This document shows positions 8,097-17,041 of a stretch of 64,000 bases of DNA, piece by piece. Made by a program: the position numbers and the translations under genes. The DNA lies in the NCBI RefSeq assembly GCF_049331405.1, contig NZ_CP186274.1, forward strand, positions 8,184,001 to 8,248,000, given 5' to 3'. The notes under the pieces were generated by a model that worked only from the letters and a program-made list of their open reading frames with translations, did not search any database and had not been told where the DNA came from. The DNA comes from PoT sp049331405 (GTDB lineage: Bacteria > Planctomycetota > Planctomycetia > Isosphaerales > Isosphaeraceae). Each line of letters opens with the position of its first letter. Within the stretch, counting starts at the first letter, position 1.

Positions 8097-9314
8097 ATGG
8101 CACAAGCGGGTGAGCCCAGGATGGTCGCTGAATTCGAATCGGCGGCAGAGCGCGCGGACGATCTGACCCGCCAAGACACCAAGGCAGGTCGCAAGATCCC
8201 GTTCGGATTCCTGGGCATGCTCGCCCTGATTGTCGCGGGCGAATTGCTGGTGGGCTCTCACCGGATGGAGTTCTCCGATCCGGTGAGCTGGAACTGGAGG
8301 CTCAGCGCTGAGGATGCCGTCGAGCGCGCTCCGGAGGCCTCGATCCTTTGCGTCGGCGATAGCCTGGTCAAGCACTCGGTGATTCCGAGCATCCTCGAGG
8401 ATCGCACGGGGCTCAAGACCTATAACCTCGGCCTGGCGCGCGGTCCCGCCCCGGCGACGTACTTCATGCTGAAGCGGGCACTCGATGCAGGTGCCAGGCC
8501 GAAGGCCGTGGTCATCGAATACAAGCCCGGCGTGCTCGTGGGGAGCCCGAGGTACAACCTGCGGTACTGGCAGGAAATCCTCACCTTGCAAGAGTGCCTT
8601 GAGCTCACGAAGGTCGATGGGGGCGGCTCGCTATTTACCGAGATCGCGATAGGCCGACTCCTGCCCTCTTACCGATCACGCCACGAAATTCGCGGGGCGT
8701 TACACGCTGCGTTTCGGGGTGAGGCTAACCCGCTCCGACTCATCAATCAGTTTTGCTTGCGCAACTGGAGGTTGCATCAGGGGGCGAACGTCGCCGCTCG
8801 CAACCCGGCGTTCAATGGGACGGTCGGACCCGAGCAGCAGAAGACGCTGCTCTGGCACCTCTCGTACTGTCACCGGACGAACCGGGCGTATATCGGCAAG
8901 CTCCTCAACCTCACGGCCAGGCGAGGCATCCCCACCTACTGGCTGCTACCACCCCTCTCTCCCGACCTCCAGGGAAAGCGCGAGGCCTCGAAGGCCGAGG
9001 AAGGCTACCTCAAGCTCGTCCGGTCCTTCCAGGAGCGCTACCCGCACTTGAAGGTCGTCGACTCGCGGCATGCCGGTTACGGCCATGAGGTCTTCGTCGA
9101 CGCGACGCACCTCGACGGCCAGGGGGCGACGACGCTCTCGGAGGATCTCGGGACCTATCTCGCCCAGGACCTCAAAGCCAAAAGCTCAGAAGGCTCGCGC
9201 TGGGCGAGCCTCCCGAGCTATCGCAAGATCTCGCCGAGTCGGCCGCTCGAGGATGTCGATCAGTCGCAGGAGATCGTGAGGGCCCAACTGGCCGAGGACA
9301 CGCGCCGGCGTTGA
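8097..9314 (+). CDS. SGNH-hydrolase-like protein with N-terminal membrane anchor
   Basis: The 405-residue product has a single hydrophobic segment at about residues 36-53, followed by an exported domain with CVGDSLVKHSV (GDS at 87-89, nucleophile Ser89) and DATH at 335-338 giving the Asp/His of an SGNH-type hydrolase. Such proteins remove or transfer acyl groups on glycans; planctomycete members often sit in cell-surface polysaccharide loci. Start choice is uncertain: ATG codons at 8097 and 8121 both fit, and a TTG at 8010 would add 29 residues lacking character. Neighbours give no strong operon context, though a GT-like gene is divergent to it. The C-terminal 50 residues are charged and probably unstructured. 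Confidence 0.7.
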   Translation: MAQAGEPRMVAEFESAAERADDLTRQDTKAGRKIPFGFLGMLALIVAGELLVGSHRMEFSDPVSWNWRLSAEDAVERAPEASILCVGDSLVKHSVIPSILEDRTGLKTYNLGLARGPAPATYFMLKRALDAGARPKAVVIEYKPGVLVGSPRYNLRYWQEILTLQECLELTKVDGGGSLFTEIAIGRLLPSYRSRHEIRGALHAAFRGEANPLRLINQFCLRNWRLHQGANVAARNPAFNGTVGPEQQKTLLWHLSYCHRTNRAYIGKLLNLTARRGIPTYWLLPPLSPDLQGKREASKAEEGYLKLVRSFQERYPHLKVVDSRHAGYGHEVFVDATHLDGQGATTLSEDLGTYLAQDLKAKSSEGSRWASLPSYRKISPSRPLEDVDQSQEIVRAQLAEDTRRR

Positions 9315-9347
9315 TCATCTCGAAGCGGCAGGTCGACGCGTCGACGG

Positions 9348-10286
9348 TCAAGCCTGGGCCGTCGACTGGGGTCGGTTCGTCCAGAGGATCCCGCCGAGGG
9401 TCAAGGCTCCACCGACCGCCAGGGCCGGGGTCATCGCTTCGCCGAACAGCCAGATACCCCAGAGGACGGTCAGGATCGGCGACGCGTTGTTGACGGTTGC
9501 GACCTGGCTAGCGTCGAGGCGTCGCAGCGCGACGTTCTGGAAGGTGAGTCCGACCACCGAGACGGCGACCGTGAGATAAGCAAGGCCTCGCCAGGCGGCC
9601 GGGGAGACCTCAAGGAGCGGCGGCCAGGTCGGCAGGCTCGCCAGCGCAATCGGGACGTCGAGGAGGCTGCCCAGCAAGAACGTGCCGGCGAGCGCCGGGA
9701 TGGCCCCATGGCGGGCGATAAGGGGCTTGTTGAAGGTCAGGTAGGCACCCCACGAGGAAACGGCCCCGACGAGGTAGAGGTCACCCCAGAGGGTGTCGCG
9801 GCTGGTTGCGCCGCTGATGAAGAGGTTCTCGAGGCCGATCACTAGGACGCCCGAGACGCTGATAATGATGCCTGCCAGGCGATTCGCGATGAAGCGTTCC
9901 TGACCGAGCATGGCCGTCAGGAAGGTGACAAACAAAGGGCACGACGCATATATCAGGGCGACGTGCGACGTCGGCGCGAGCCTCGCGCCGCTCAGCAAAA
10001 AGAATTGGTTGATGGGAACACAGAAGACCGAGGCCAATGCCAGTTGCCGAAAGTCGCTGCGGACCATGCGGGACAGTGCCCCGCTCCGCCAGACGATCGG
10101 GAGGAGACAGAGTGCGGCACCACCGAACCTCGCCAAGGGGAGCAAACCAAGGGGTAATTCTCGAACAGCGAATTTTGCCGCGGGCGCCGTGCCCGAGCCG
10201 ATCAACACCATCAGGGCCAGAGAAACATAGGCACCGACGTTCGTCGTCCGCGCCACATCTTGTTCCTCCGAAATCACCGCCGCCAT
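9348..10286 (-). CDS. EamA/DMT-family transporter (RhaT-like)
   Basis: The 312-residue protein has about ten hydrophobic segments arranged as two five-helix repeats, each with the EamA character (for example the PLARFGGAALCLLPI and ASPILTVLWGIWLFGE regions). DMT-family proteins are inner-membrane exporters or permeases for amino acids, nucleotides or other metabolites; substrate cannot be inferred. The ATG at 10286 begins MAAVISEEQD; a longer open frame reaches 10445 but its extra 53 residues are basic and non-hydrophobic. The gene ends 34 bases from the convergent SGNH-like gene, and a 14-bp perfect palindrome lies between the two at 9330-9343. Confidence 0.85.
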   Translation of the reverse strand: MAAVISEEQDVARTTNVGAYVSLALMVLIGSGTAPAAKFAVRELPLGLLPLARFGGAALCLLPIVWRSGALSRMVRSDFRQLALASVFCVPINQFFLLSGARLAPTSHVALIYASCPLFVTFLTAMLGQERFIANRLAGIIISVSGVLVIGLENLFISGATSRDTLWGDLYLVGAVSSWGAYLTFNKPLIARHGAIPALAGTFLLGSLLDVPIALASLPTWPPLLEVSPAAWRGLAYLTVAVSVVGLTFQNVALRRLDASQVATVNNASPILTVLWGIWLFGEAMTPALAVGGALTLGGILWTNRPQSTAQA

Positions 10287-10497
10287 GACCGTCAACCGCC
10301 TTTTGAAAGAGAGAGGTGCCCGGCCGCGAACACTCGTCGCGCGGGCACCGTCAACCATCATCATCGTAGAGTCTTCGGCAAGCAGAAAGTTCGCATTTGT
10401 GTTCTCAGGCTCTCCCCTTGCACCGGGTCGACACGACGACTCCAATGGTCAGCTTGGGTCGCCAGGAAGCGACCCCACGTCCGAGGGGGAGCAGAGC

Positions 10498-10998
10498 ATG
10501 GGTTTCGTCGAGAGTTTCGGCCGTTCCATGATCGAGGCTTTCCTGGAAGAGAACGAGTTGCAATTCCTCCGCGACCGGGACGGCGACTTCGTGGTCGAGT
10601 TCGGCTACGACGAGGAAATCTCGGGTCATCCGCGGTTCCTGCTCGCCGCCTCGGGAGACGACGACGAGCAGTACTGCCTGCGGGGCGAGTCAATGAGGCG
10701 CGTCCCTCGGATCGACTGGGACCGGGTGCTCCACCTCTGCAACGAGTGGAACAGCCTCTACAAAATGCCCAAGGTTTACCTCGAGATCGACGACCCCAAC
10801 ACTTCGACGTCCGGGCGTGTCGTCTGCGAACAGTGGCTCAACCTCGAGTCCGGCGTCCATCAGGAATTCGTCAACGAAGTCACAAAGACGTTCTTCTCCG
10901 CCTGCTTCGGCTTCTGGCGCTGGCTCGAGCGTCAGGACGCGATGCACGCCCTCGGAGACCCCGACGGATCTCCCTCGCCCGACCGCCCCTCTGATTAA
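10498..10998 (+). CDS. YbjN-domain-like protein
   Basis: The 166-residue acidic protein begins MGFVESFGRSMIEAFLEENELQ and contains the pattern seen in YbjN-domain proteins: an N-terminal helix, a beta strand with FVVEFGYDEE, and a later NEWNSLYKMPKVYLE segment leading to a helix near the C-terminus. YbjN proteins resemble type III secretion chaperones in fold and affect stress and motility in enterobacteria; no mechanism can be assigned here. A G-rich Shine-Dalgarno (GAGGGGGAG) lies about 8 bases before the ATG at 10498, deciding the start against a frame that opens at 10285. It is divergent from the EamA transporter gene. Confidence 0.75.
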   Translation: MGFVESFGRSMIEAFLEENELQFLRDRDGDFVVEFGYDEEISGHPRFLLAASGDDDEQYCLRGESMRRVPRIDWDRVLHLCNEWNSLYKMPKVYLEIDDPNTSTSGRVVCEQWLNLESGVHQEFVNEVTKTFFSACFGFWRWLERQDAMHALGDPDGSPSPDRPSD

Positions 10999-11302
10999 TT
11001 GGCTTGCTGAGTCCCACGGCTTGGGCCGTCGTCAACGAGCCTTTGTCTTGCGTCAGGATAGAGACAAGCTAGTTCGATCCTTGGTCGGCGTCGACCAACA
11101 TGTCTCAGTCGGGCCTCGGGTTTGATCCTGGCAAAACTTCGATAGCGGGGTGGAGTCGGGGTGGGAGAGATTCCTTCTCGCTGCATCACGAGGGCGAGAC
11201 TCACCAATCGTATCACTATCACCAACGTGCCGAACGCGAATTTCCACTCGTTCGACAAACTAATATACAACTGATTCTTAAATTTTCGACTTATCATGCA
11301 TG
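10999..11302. other. Gene-free interval before the insertion sequence
   Basis: About 300 bases separate the YbjN-like gene from the insertion sequence. A perfect 7-bp stem with 4-base loop (11081-11098) and a weaker 6-bp stem (11043-11067) could form a terminator region for the upstream gene. The last 40 bases are AT-rich. No gene is visible. Confidence 0.5.
11298..11302. repeat. Target-site duplication GCATG (left copy)
   Basis: GCATG immediately precedes the left inverted repeat and is repeated directly after the right one at 12376-12380. A 5-bp duplication flanking perfect inverted repeats marks a transposition event. Confidence 0.8.
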
Positions 11303-11314
11303 TAGGAGTTACGC
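11303..11314 (+). repeat. Left terminal inverted repeat of the insertion sequence
   Basis: TAGGAGTTACGC, exact reverse complement of the right end at 12364-12375. Confidence 0.9.
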
Positions 11315-11332
11315 AGTAGTGGCCTTGCGTCC

Positions 11333-12361
11333 ATGGAGGGTCGGGCGGCCTCGGCTGGTATGATGGGATTTATGAAAAACGATGTTAAATGTCAGGATAC
11401 GAACTACATCGACTTCCTCATCGCCAGCCCCAAGTCCTTCGCCTGCACGGAGGCCGCCAAGGTGCAACCCGAGTCGCAGGACGCCCCCGCACACGATGCC
11501 TTCACCCGGCTCCTCCGCCGCCTCGAGCCCGATCCCGAGACCTTGTGGGCCGAGGCTCGCCCCCTGGTCTCCCTCAAGGGAGGCCTCCTCGTCCTCGACG
11601 ATTCCACCCTCGATAAGCCCTACGCCCATAAGATCGACCTGGTCAGCCGACACTGGTCCGGGAAGCACCACGCCGTCGTCCGCGGCATCAACCTCACCAC
11701 CCTGCTGTGGACCGACGGCGACCGCCATATCCCCTGCGACTACCGGATTTACGACCACGAGCACGACGGGCTGACCAAGAACGACCATTTCCGCAACATG
11801 CTCCGGGCGGCTAAGTCGCGGGGTCTCGCCCCCGACTGTGTCGCCTTCGACGGCTGGTACAGTGCCCTGGAGAATCTGAAGCTGATCCGCGGCTTGAACT
11901 GGCATTGGCTGACGCGGCTGAAGATCAATCGCCGGGTTAACCTCAACCGGCAGGGCAACAAGGCCGTCGGCGAGACGGCGATCGAGGCCGCCGGCACGAT
12001 CGTCCATCTGGAAGGTTACGGCCTGATTCGTGTCTTCAGGATCGTCTCCCGAGACGGAGACACTGAGCACTGGGCGACCGACGACCTGGCGATGGACGAG
12101 CTGACGCGGTTGGTGCTGGCCGAGCGGACGTGGGCGATTGAGAACTATCACCGGGGCCTGAAGCAGTGCTGCGGGGTCGAGCGATGCCAGGCCCGGGTAG
12201 GTCGGGCGCAGCGCAACCACATCGGGATGGCGATCCGGGCCTTCCTGCGGCTGGAGCGTCATTTCTATGCCACCGGGGTGAGTTGGTACGAGGCCAAGGC
12301 ACAAATCATCCGGGGAGCCGTCAGGGCTTATATCGCTCAACCCTTGTACAAACTTCCATGA
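11333..12361 (+). CDS. DDE transposase, IS701-like
   Basis: The 342-residue protein shows a DDE catalytic set: Asp90 in LVLDDSTLDKPY, Asp173 in AFDGWYS and Glu270 in WAIENYHRGLKQ. The DDSTLDKPY plus SGKHH and RIYD motifs resemble IS701-family transposases; IS4-type relatives are the main alternative. Transposases of this kind cut and join element ends. The frame is uninterrupted, so it may be active. The start is uncertain: ATG codons at 11333, 11360 and 11372 are in frame, and the form starting at 11372 (MKNDV) fits family length best. Confidence 0.9.
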   Translation: MEGRAASAGMMGFMKNDVKCQDTNYIDFLIASPKSFACTEAAKVQPESQDAPAHDAFTRLLRRLEPDPETLWAEARPLVSLKGGLLVLDDSTLDKPYAHKIDLVSRHWSGKHHAVVRGINLTTLLWTDGDRHIPCDYRIYDHEHDGLTKNDHFRNMLRAAKSRGLAPDCVAFDGWYSALENLKLIRGLNWHWLTRLKINRRVNLNRQGNKAVGETAIEAAGTIVHLEGYGLIRVFRIVSRDGDTEHWATDDLAMDELTRLVLAERTWAIENYHRGLKQCCGVERCQARVGRAQRNHIGMAIRAFLRLERHFYATGVSWYEAKAQIIRGAVRAYIAQPLYKLP

Positions 12362-12363
12362 CC

Positions 12364-12375
12364 GCGTAACTCCTA
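12364..12375 (-). repeat. Right terminal inverted repeat of the insertion sequence
   Basis: GCGTAACTCCTA, the exact reverse complement of the left end. It starts two bases after the transposase stop codon. Confidence 0.9.
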
Positions 12376-12380
12376 GCATG
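12376..12380. repeat. Target-site duplication GCATG (right copy)
   Basis: Direct copy of 11298-11302 abutting the right end of the element. Confidence 0.8.
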
Positions 12381-12393
12381 AAGATAACGAGAG

Positions 12394-12427
12394 CGGCCCG
12401 CCATTCCGTTTTGGGGAAGGTGGGCCG
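12394..12427 (-). terminator. Stem-loop downstream of the nucleotidyltransferase-like gene
   Basis: The outer stem pairs 12394-12402 with 12419-12427 (one G-U pair) and an inner stem pairs TTCC with GGAA. It lies about 50 bases past the minus-strand gene ending at 12477. The T tract is weak, so it may be a structural stop rather than a classical intrinsic terminator. Confidence 0.4.
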
Positions 12428-12476
12428 TGCTCGTCATTAAGCGTTTTGCAAGGTCTTCGGAGCAAGCCCGAATCGA

Positions 12477-13820
12477 TCAACTCCCGGACAGCCCCTGCCC
12501 CGGTGTCCAGGGGCCGCGGGCCATGGTCGGCCAGTTGTCGCCGCGACGATCATGGGCCTTCTGCCAGGCACGCTCGCGCTCGAGGCGGGTCTGCTCGTAG
12601 AGGTCGAGGTAGAGTTGCTCGTCATGCTCGGTGAAAACCTGGCCGCGGCGCGACATCACGATCCTGGCGGTCGCGAACATCTGCTCGAGCGGGAACCCTG
12701 GGGCCACCTTGCCGTAAAGAACCGCCGTGAACGACGGCACATGCTTGGGCAGCAACGGCCCGGCCGGCAGCACGTTGCACATGACCCCGATCGCCGTGCC
12801 GGTGTTGAGCATGCTGCCCAGGCCCGTGCGGGTATGGTCGCCGATGAAGCAACCCACCTTGGCCTGCCCCGTGGCGACCGGGTCGCCACGTAACGGTACG
12901 TGGACCTCGCCGTAGTCGTTACGCAGGTCGCTGTTGGACGTGATCGCGCCCAGGTTCACCCACTCGCCGACGTACGCGTGGCCGAGGAAGCCTTCATGGT
13001 ATTTGTTGGAGTACCCATGAACGATCGCCGCCTCGACCTCGCCGCCGATCCGGCAGTTCTGGCCGATCGTCACCCCGCCTCGAATGTTGGCCCGAAAGAG
13101 CTGGGTGTCTCGACCAATGTAGCTCGGGCCTTCGATCCGGGTGAAGGGCTGGACGACGGCGCCCGCGGATACGGTGATCGGCCCGTTCGTCGTGTCGAAG
13201 ACGGTGTAGGGATCGATCCGAGCGGACTCATGGATGAAGAGGCGACGCACCGGGCCGACGAGGGCTGTCGAGGCGAGATGCCGGTTGCTCAGCCCCACAC
13301 GCCCGTCGGACTCGAAGTCACGGACGAGGTGGTCGGAATTGCGGGCGACGAGATCCCAGGGGCGTCTGATCCACTCGCCACCGAGTTCGATCGTCTCTAG
13401 CTTCGACGCCTGTTGCTCGAACCAGGCCGAGGCGGTGCTGGCGTCGACGCCGACTGAGGCCTCGGGCCCGACGAAGGCGCAGACGGGTTCCCCGTCGCAG
13501 AGTCCGACCCAGGGGGCCGACTCGCTCGGCGGCGTGAAATCCGCGGGAGGGACCCAACGACCATTGACCATGAGGACCGGCCCGCGTGCGAGCCAGTCTT
13601 GGTCGTTGACGGCGGTGTGGGGGTCACGCGAGTGCTGGACGGCGGCGAGGTGTGCACGGACGATGGCGCCTCGCCGATTCGGCCCAGGTCCAACTCCGAA
13701 CGCTCGCGCAATTTTGTGACCCAGGCTGCTCGACCCGAGGAGCAGGTCGTAAACAGGCCGCGTGAGGGTTAACGGTTCGAGTCCGACGACCGCGCTGTCT
13801 TCCACCAGGCAGAGTCGCAT
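12477..13820 (-). CDS. GlmU-like putative sugar nucleotidyltransferase with left-handed beta-helix
   Basis: The 447-residue product has an N-terminal nucleotidyltransferase-like part (MRLCLVEDSAVVGLEPLTLTRPVYDLL) and a C-terminal hexapeptide-repeat region (about 200-400, with IGRDTQLFRANIRGG, GHAYVGEWVNLGAITSNSDLRNDYG and IGDHTRTGLGSMLNTG) that would form a left-handed beta-helix as in GlmU. GlmU makes UDP-N-acetylglucosamine; this family is annotated only as putative sugar nucleotidyltransferase and lacks the classical GlmU N-terminal glycine-rich loop. GGAGGGGGA directly before the ATG at 13820 supports that start, although the frame is open to 13934. The gene stands alone and the insertion sequence sits downstream. 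Confidence 0.8.
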   Translation of the reverse strand: MRLCLVEDSAVVGLEPLTLTRPVYDLLLGSSSLGHKIARAFGVGPGPNRRGAIVRAHLAAVQHSRDPHTAVNDQDWLARGPVLMVNGRWVPPADFTPPSESAPWVGLCDGEPVCAFVGPEASVGVDASTASAWFEQQASKLETIELGGEWIRRPWDLVARNSDHLVRDFESDGRVGLSNRHLASTALVGPVRRLFIHESARIDPYTVFDTTNGPITVSAGAVVQPFTRIEGPSYIGRDTQLFRANIRGGVTIGQNCRIGGEVEAAIVHGYSNKYHEGFLGHAYVGEWVNLGAITSNSDLRNDYGEVHVPLRGDPVATGQAKVGCFIGDHTRTGLGSMLNTGTAIGVMCNVLPAGPLLPKHVPSFTAVLYGKVAPGFPLEQMFATARIVMSRRGQVFTEHDEQLYLDLYEQTRLERERAWQKAHDRRGDNWPTMARGPWTPGQGLSGS

Positions 13821-14049
13821 TCCCCCTCCGTTCTCGACTGATGTGGTCTCCAGCATGCGAGGCGCGTCGGATCCGAGCCATCCACGGGCGTCGTCATCAG
13901 ATAGGATCGCACGATCCGAGATTCGCCGGGTCATCCTACCGGAGAACCCGCATAATCCGCCAGATCGGATGTGGAAATGTGCCTATCGGACGACATTGTG
14001 CGAAACCAATGACCAATCAAATTTAGACATGCGCGAAGGAAACCGACGA

Positions 14050-14541
14050 TCATTCCTTCTCCGGCAAGGTCAGGAACCGGAGTTCATCGGTCGCGACGTC
14101 GAGGATCGCCATCGTCCTGACCTTGGTCCGGTGCAAAGCCCCGGGATTGATCAGGCGGGTGTTGCCCTCCCTCTCGTCGGAGGGGGCATGGGTATGTCCC
14201 GTCAGCAGGTAGTCGGGGTGCTTGGCCAAGAGGCGTCGGATCTCCTTCATGGAGTCGCCGTGCGTTACGGCGATCCGCTTCCCCGCCAACTCGACTTCCC
14301 CGCCCCACTCGAGGCAGGTCGCATCGATGACCTGCATCGCCTTGCGCAAGCCCTTAACGTCGAAATCGTTGTTGCCGAACACGAAGTAGGCCGGAGCGCC
14401 GATGCATTCGTAAACGACGTCGGGCTCGGTCAGGTCGCCGCAATGGATCAGTACCTCCGCCCCTTCGCTCAGGAGCAAGGCCACTGCCCTGCTCGTCCGG
14501 CCGACTTTGTCGTGTGTATCCGAGAGAATCCCGATGCGCAT
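14050..14541 (-). CDS. YfcE/MJ0936-type metallophosphoesterase
   Basis: The 163-residue protein has the calcineurin-like metal ligands in order: Asp8 and His10 (SDTH), Asp36 (HCGD), Asn57 (GNND), His94 (THGD) and the pair in GHTH at 115-118. This fits the small YfcE/MJ0936 phosphodiesterase family, which binds two metal ions and hydrolyses phosphodiesters such as bis-p-nitrophenyl phosphate in vitro; the cellular substrate is unknown. The start at 14541 gives the usual family length; an in-frame upstream start at 14577 adds 12 residues with no counterpart. It is a single-gene unit. Confidence 0.92.
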   Translation of the reverse strand: MRIGILSDTHDKVGRTSRAVALLLSEGAEVLIHCGDLTEPDVVYECIGAPAYFVFGNNDFDVKGLRKAMQVIDATCLEWGGEVELAGKRIAVTHGDSMKEIRRLLAKHPDYLLTGHTHAPSDEREGNTRLINPGALHRTKVRTMAILDVATDELRFLTLPEKE

Positions 14542-15241
14542 GTGTCGTGATAGTCCCTTCGACGCGCGTTCATCCAAAGTCGTCTGACATCCCTACCAGC
14601 AAAAGCGGTGCGATCGGCATCAACTCGTTCGAATTCGCACTGGCCGAGCCGTTGGGGAGGCGTTAGATTACATGGTGGAGAACTCGAGCTACCATCCTTG
14701 GCTCCCGGCTGGGGCAAGTCACAATGGAAGGTACTTGGAAGGCTCCGCGTCCATCCCAGTTGGCTGGACGCGCGGTCGGCCATGAGCTACGCCGATCGCG
14801 GGAAGGGAGGTCGTCGCGGTCCCGGAAAGCGGATCGTCGCTCCCCGTCCCAGGATTTTCCCGCGTCGCGCGGGGAGGTGTTGAATGTCGGTCCTGATCCG
14901 TAGCAAGCGTCCTCTCTCTTCGGAAATCCCCGCAACCCTTCCTTCGATCGCCGACCCGTTCCATCCGACGATCGAGACGGAAGCCCCCGAACAAGCTCGG
15001 GTTGCTCGCGAAGCCCCCGAAACTCGCGTTCGACGCTCGTCGGCCGAGGCCCCTGATGCTGGTATTGGTCGTGCTTCGATGGGGCACGAATTCACGCATG
15101 GTCGAAGCCAGAGCTGAGCGGCCGGGCCAGGATTCAAATCTTGGACACCGGAGGCCCCACCGCCCCGTTCTACCGGCCCTATGCTTCGTCTCAATGCTAG
15201 ACTGAGCCCATAAGTTGGCCGGAGTCCAACCGCTCGCCAAT
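14542..15241. other. Long gene-free interval
   Basis: About 700 bases without a convincing gene. Several overlapping open frames exist on both strands but none shows recognisable protein motifs or a supported start. A segment at 15128-15145 looks superficially like a tRNA T-arm but has an eight-base loop and no acceptor or anticodon stem, so I do not call a tRNA. Function not visible. Confidence 0.45.
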
Positions 15242-15291
15242 AACCCCGTCTACCTCGAATCGGCCTTTGCCAACTCGAGGTGGACGGGGTT
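15242..15291 (-). terminator. Terminator-like hairpin after lactate permease gene
   Basis: A 17-bp stem (15242-15258 with 15275-15291, one G-U pair) and 16-base loop lies 47 bases past the permease stop on the minus strand. The stem is long and GC-rich with a short T-containing tail. Confidence 0.65.
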
Positions 15292-15337
15292 GTCATTTGT
15301 GGAACTCATCGCTGCCTTGGTCGCCAGCCTTCACATC

Positions 15338-17041
15338 TTACACGGGTCCGACGACTGGGACGAATGCCGGTAGCAAGTGGGCATAGACCCACACGATCCC
15401 CCCGACGAGTAAGGCGAGCACAATGCTGTGGACGAACACAGCGCGGAGCAGGTCGCCTTCGCGGCCCCCCTCTCCTGTCGCCACCGCGGCGACCACGATG
15501 GACTGGGCATCGATCATCTTGCCCATGACACCCCCGGTCGTATTCGCCGAGGCCATGAGGATGGGGTTCAGCCCGAGCTTTCGGGCCGTGATTTTCTGGA
15601 GATTGCCAAAGAGCACGTTGCTCGAGGTGTCCGAGCCCGTGAGCGCGACACCGAGCCAGCCGAGGAGCGTGCCGAAAATCGGGTACAACACCGGACCCGT
15701 CCTCGTGAACGCGAGTCCCAGGACTGCGTCCATCCCCGAATACTTCGTCACAAACCCCAGCGCCAGCATACAAAGAATCGCCGCGATCGCCGGAATCATG
15801 CGGTAGACCCCCTTCACGAAGGTCCAGACGAGCACTTTGGGCGAGACGCCGAGCAAAAGTCCGCTCAACACCGCCGCCAAAAAGACGGCCGTCCCCGTGG
15901 AGGAAACCGGAACGAGGTTGACCGTCGCCTTCTCCAGATCCTTGGGCTCGGGAGTCTCATGCCCGGTGACAGCGAAACCCTTGGCGACCTTCTCATGGAG
16001 CCAGGGAACCTGCGGCTTCCATGAAGTGTGGACGTCGAGCCAATCCTTCACCGCCGGCGTCCCGAGTGGCTTGATGGCCGGGATTCCCCAGACCAGGACC
16101 GTGAGCGACAGGAGCGCGAACGGCATCCAGGCTCGAGCCACGCGCCCGACAGTGAGTTCGAGTTCGTCGACTCTAGGCGCCGAGTTGGATTCTTCCCCAT
16201 TCGGGGCCTCATGATCGAAACGCCAGAGGTCCTTCGGCTGCCAGAGACGGAGCAGGATCACCCCCGCAATGAGACTCCCCACCGCGGAGACGAGGTCCAC
16301 GAGTTCGAAGCCGACGAAGTTCGACCATAGGAACTGGATCGTGGCGAACGTCCCGCCGACCACAGCTAGGGCAGGCCAGACCGCGAACGTCTGTCGCCAA
16401 CCAGTCATGGTACGAACCAGCCAGAATGGGATCAGGAAGGACAGTATGGGCAAAATTCTTCCCGACATTGCGCTGAGAGCTTCGACATCGAGTTCCGTCA
16501 CCCTGCTCAGAGTCAGGATCGGGGTTCCGATTGCCCCCCAGGCCACCGGCGCCGTATTGGCGATCAGGCAAAGTAATGCCGCCTGGAATGGCTGGAATCC
16601 GAGTCCAACAAGGAAGGCCGCTGAGATCGCCACGGGAGCACCGAAACCGGCCGCTCCCTCGACGAACGCCCCGAACGAAAAGGCAACGAGCACCGCCTGA
16701 AGCCGGCGGTCACTCGACAACCGTGCGATCGAGGCCTTCATCACGTCGAACTGCCCTGTGGCCACCGCGATGTCATAGAGGAAGACGGCGGCGACTATCA
16801 GCCAGACGATCCGGAAGAGCGCAAAGACCACGCCGACCCCGGCGCTCGCGACAATCATCGAGACCGGCATGCGAAAGGCCCAGGCGGCCACGGTACTGGC
16901 GGTCAAAAGGCCAAACAAAGCCGCCTGCCAGGCCCCTACCTTGCCCGAGGCTAGCAAACCCAGTAGCAGGAGAACCGGCAACGACGCCAACGCCGTCGAC
17001 GCGGGCCAGTAACCGATCGGGTCGTAGATCTGCGTCCACAC
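15338..17041 (-). CDS. lldP: L-lactate permease (LctP family)
   Basis: The 567-residue polytopic protein is hydrophobic throughout, with about 13 or 14 membrane segments. Family motifs include FSFGAFVEGAAGFGAPVAI, NTAPVAWGAIGTPI, GWLGVALTGSDTSSNVLFG and ASANTTGGVMGKMIDAQSIVVA, all diagnostic of LctP-type L-lactate permeases (LldP/GlcA). These move lactate or glycolate with protons across the inner membrane. The length is normal for the family. No lactate dehydrogenase gene is adjacent; a 12-bp palindrome at 17159-17170 lies 118 bases upstream and might be a regulator site. A terminator-like hairpin closes the gene. Confidence 0.95.
   Translation of the reverse strand: MWTQIYDPIGYWPASTALASLPVLLLLGLLASGKVGAWQAALFGLLTASTVAAWAFRMPVSMIVASAGVGVVFALFRIVWLIVAAVFLYDIAVATGQFDVMKASIARLSSDRRLQAVLVAFSFGAFVEGAAGFGAPVAISAAFLVGLGFQPFQAALLCLIANTAPVAWGAIGTPILTLSRVTELDVEALSAMSGRILPILSFLIPFWLVRTMTGWRQTFAVWPALAVVGGTFATIQFLWSNFVGFELVDLVSAVGSLIAGVILLRLWQPKDLWRFDHEAPNGEESNSAPRVDELELTVGRVARAWMPFALLSLTVLVWGIPAIKPLGTPAVKDWLDVHTSWKPQVPWLHEKVAKGFAVTGHETPEPKDLEKATVNLVPVSSTGTAVFLAAVLSGLLLGVSPKVLVWTFVKGVYRMIPAIAAILCMLALGFVTKYSGMDAVLGLAFTRTGPVLYPIFGTLLGWLGVALTGSDTSSNVLFGNLQKITARKLGLNPILMASANTTGGVMGKMIDAQSIVVAAVATGEGGREGDLLRAVFVHSIVLALLVGGIVWVYAHLLPAFVPVVGPV

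Larger units (their letters stand above)
11303..12375 (+). mobile_element. Intact insertion sequence, IS701-like, 1073 bp
   Basis: The element is bounded by perfect 12-bp inverted repeats (11303-11314 and 12364-12375), with similarity over 17 of 20 terminal bases, and by a 5-bp direct repeat GCATG. It contains one full-length transposase gene spanning almost the whole element. Integrity of ends, duplication and reading frame suggests recent insertion. It landed in an intergenic region between the YbjN-like gene and a minus-strand nucleotidyltransferase-like gene, so no gene appears broken. Family assignment to IS701 rests on resemblance of the transposase to cyanobacterial and planctomycete elements of that name. 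Confidence 0.9.

Noticed and set aside
9330..9343. 14-bp palindrome GTCGACGCGTCGAC between convergent genes
   Set aside because: It has no loop or T tail, and GTCGAC-type palindromes are common in GC-rich DNA, so I do not call it a terminator or an attachment site.
15117..15160. tRNA-like fragment with a T-arm-like sequence
   Set aside because: The loop is 8 bases and not the standard TTC-based 7, no acceptor or anticodon stem pairs with it, and the surrounding frame resembles neither tRNA nor protein.
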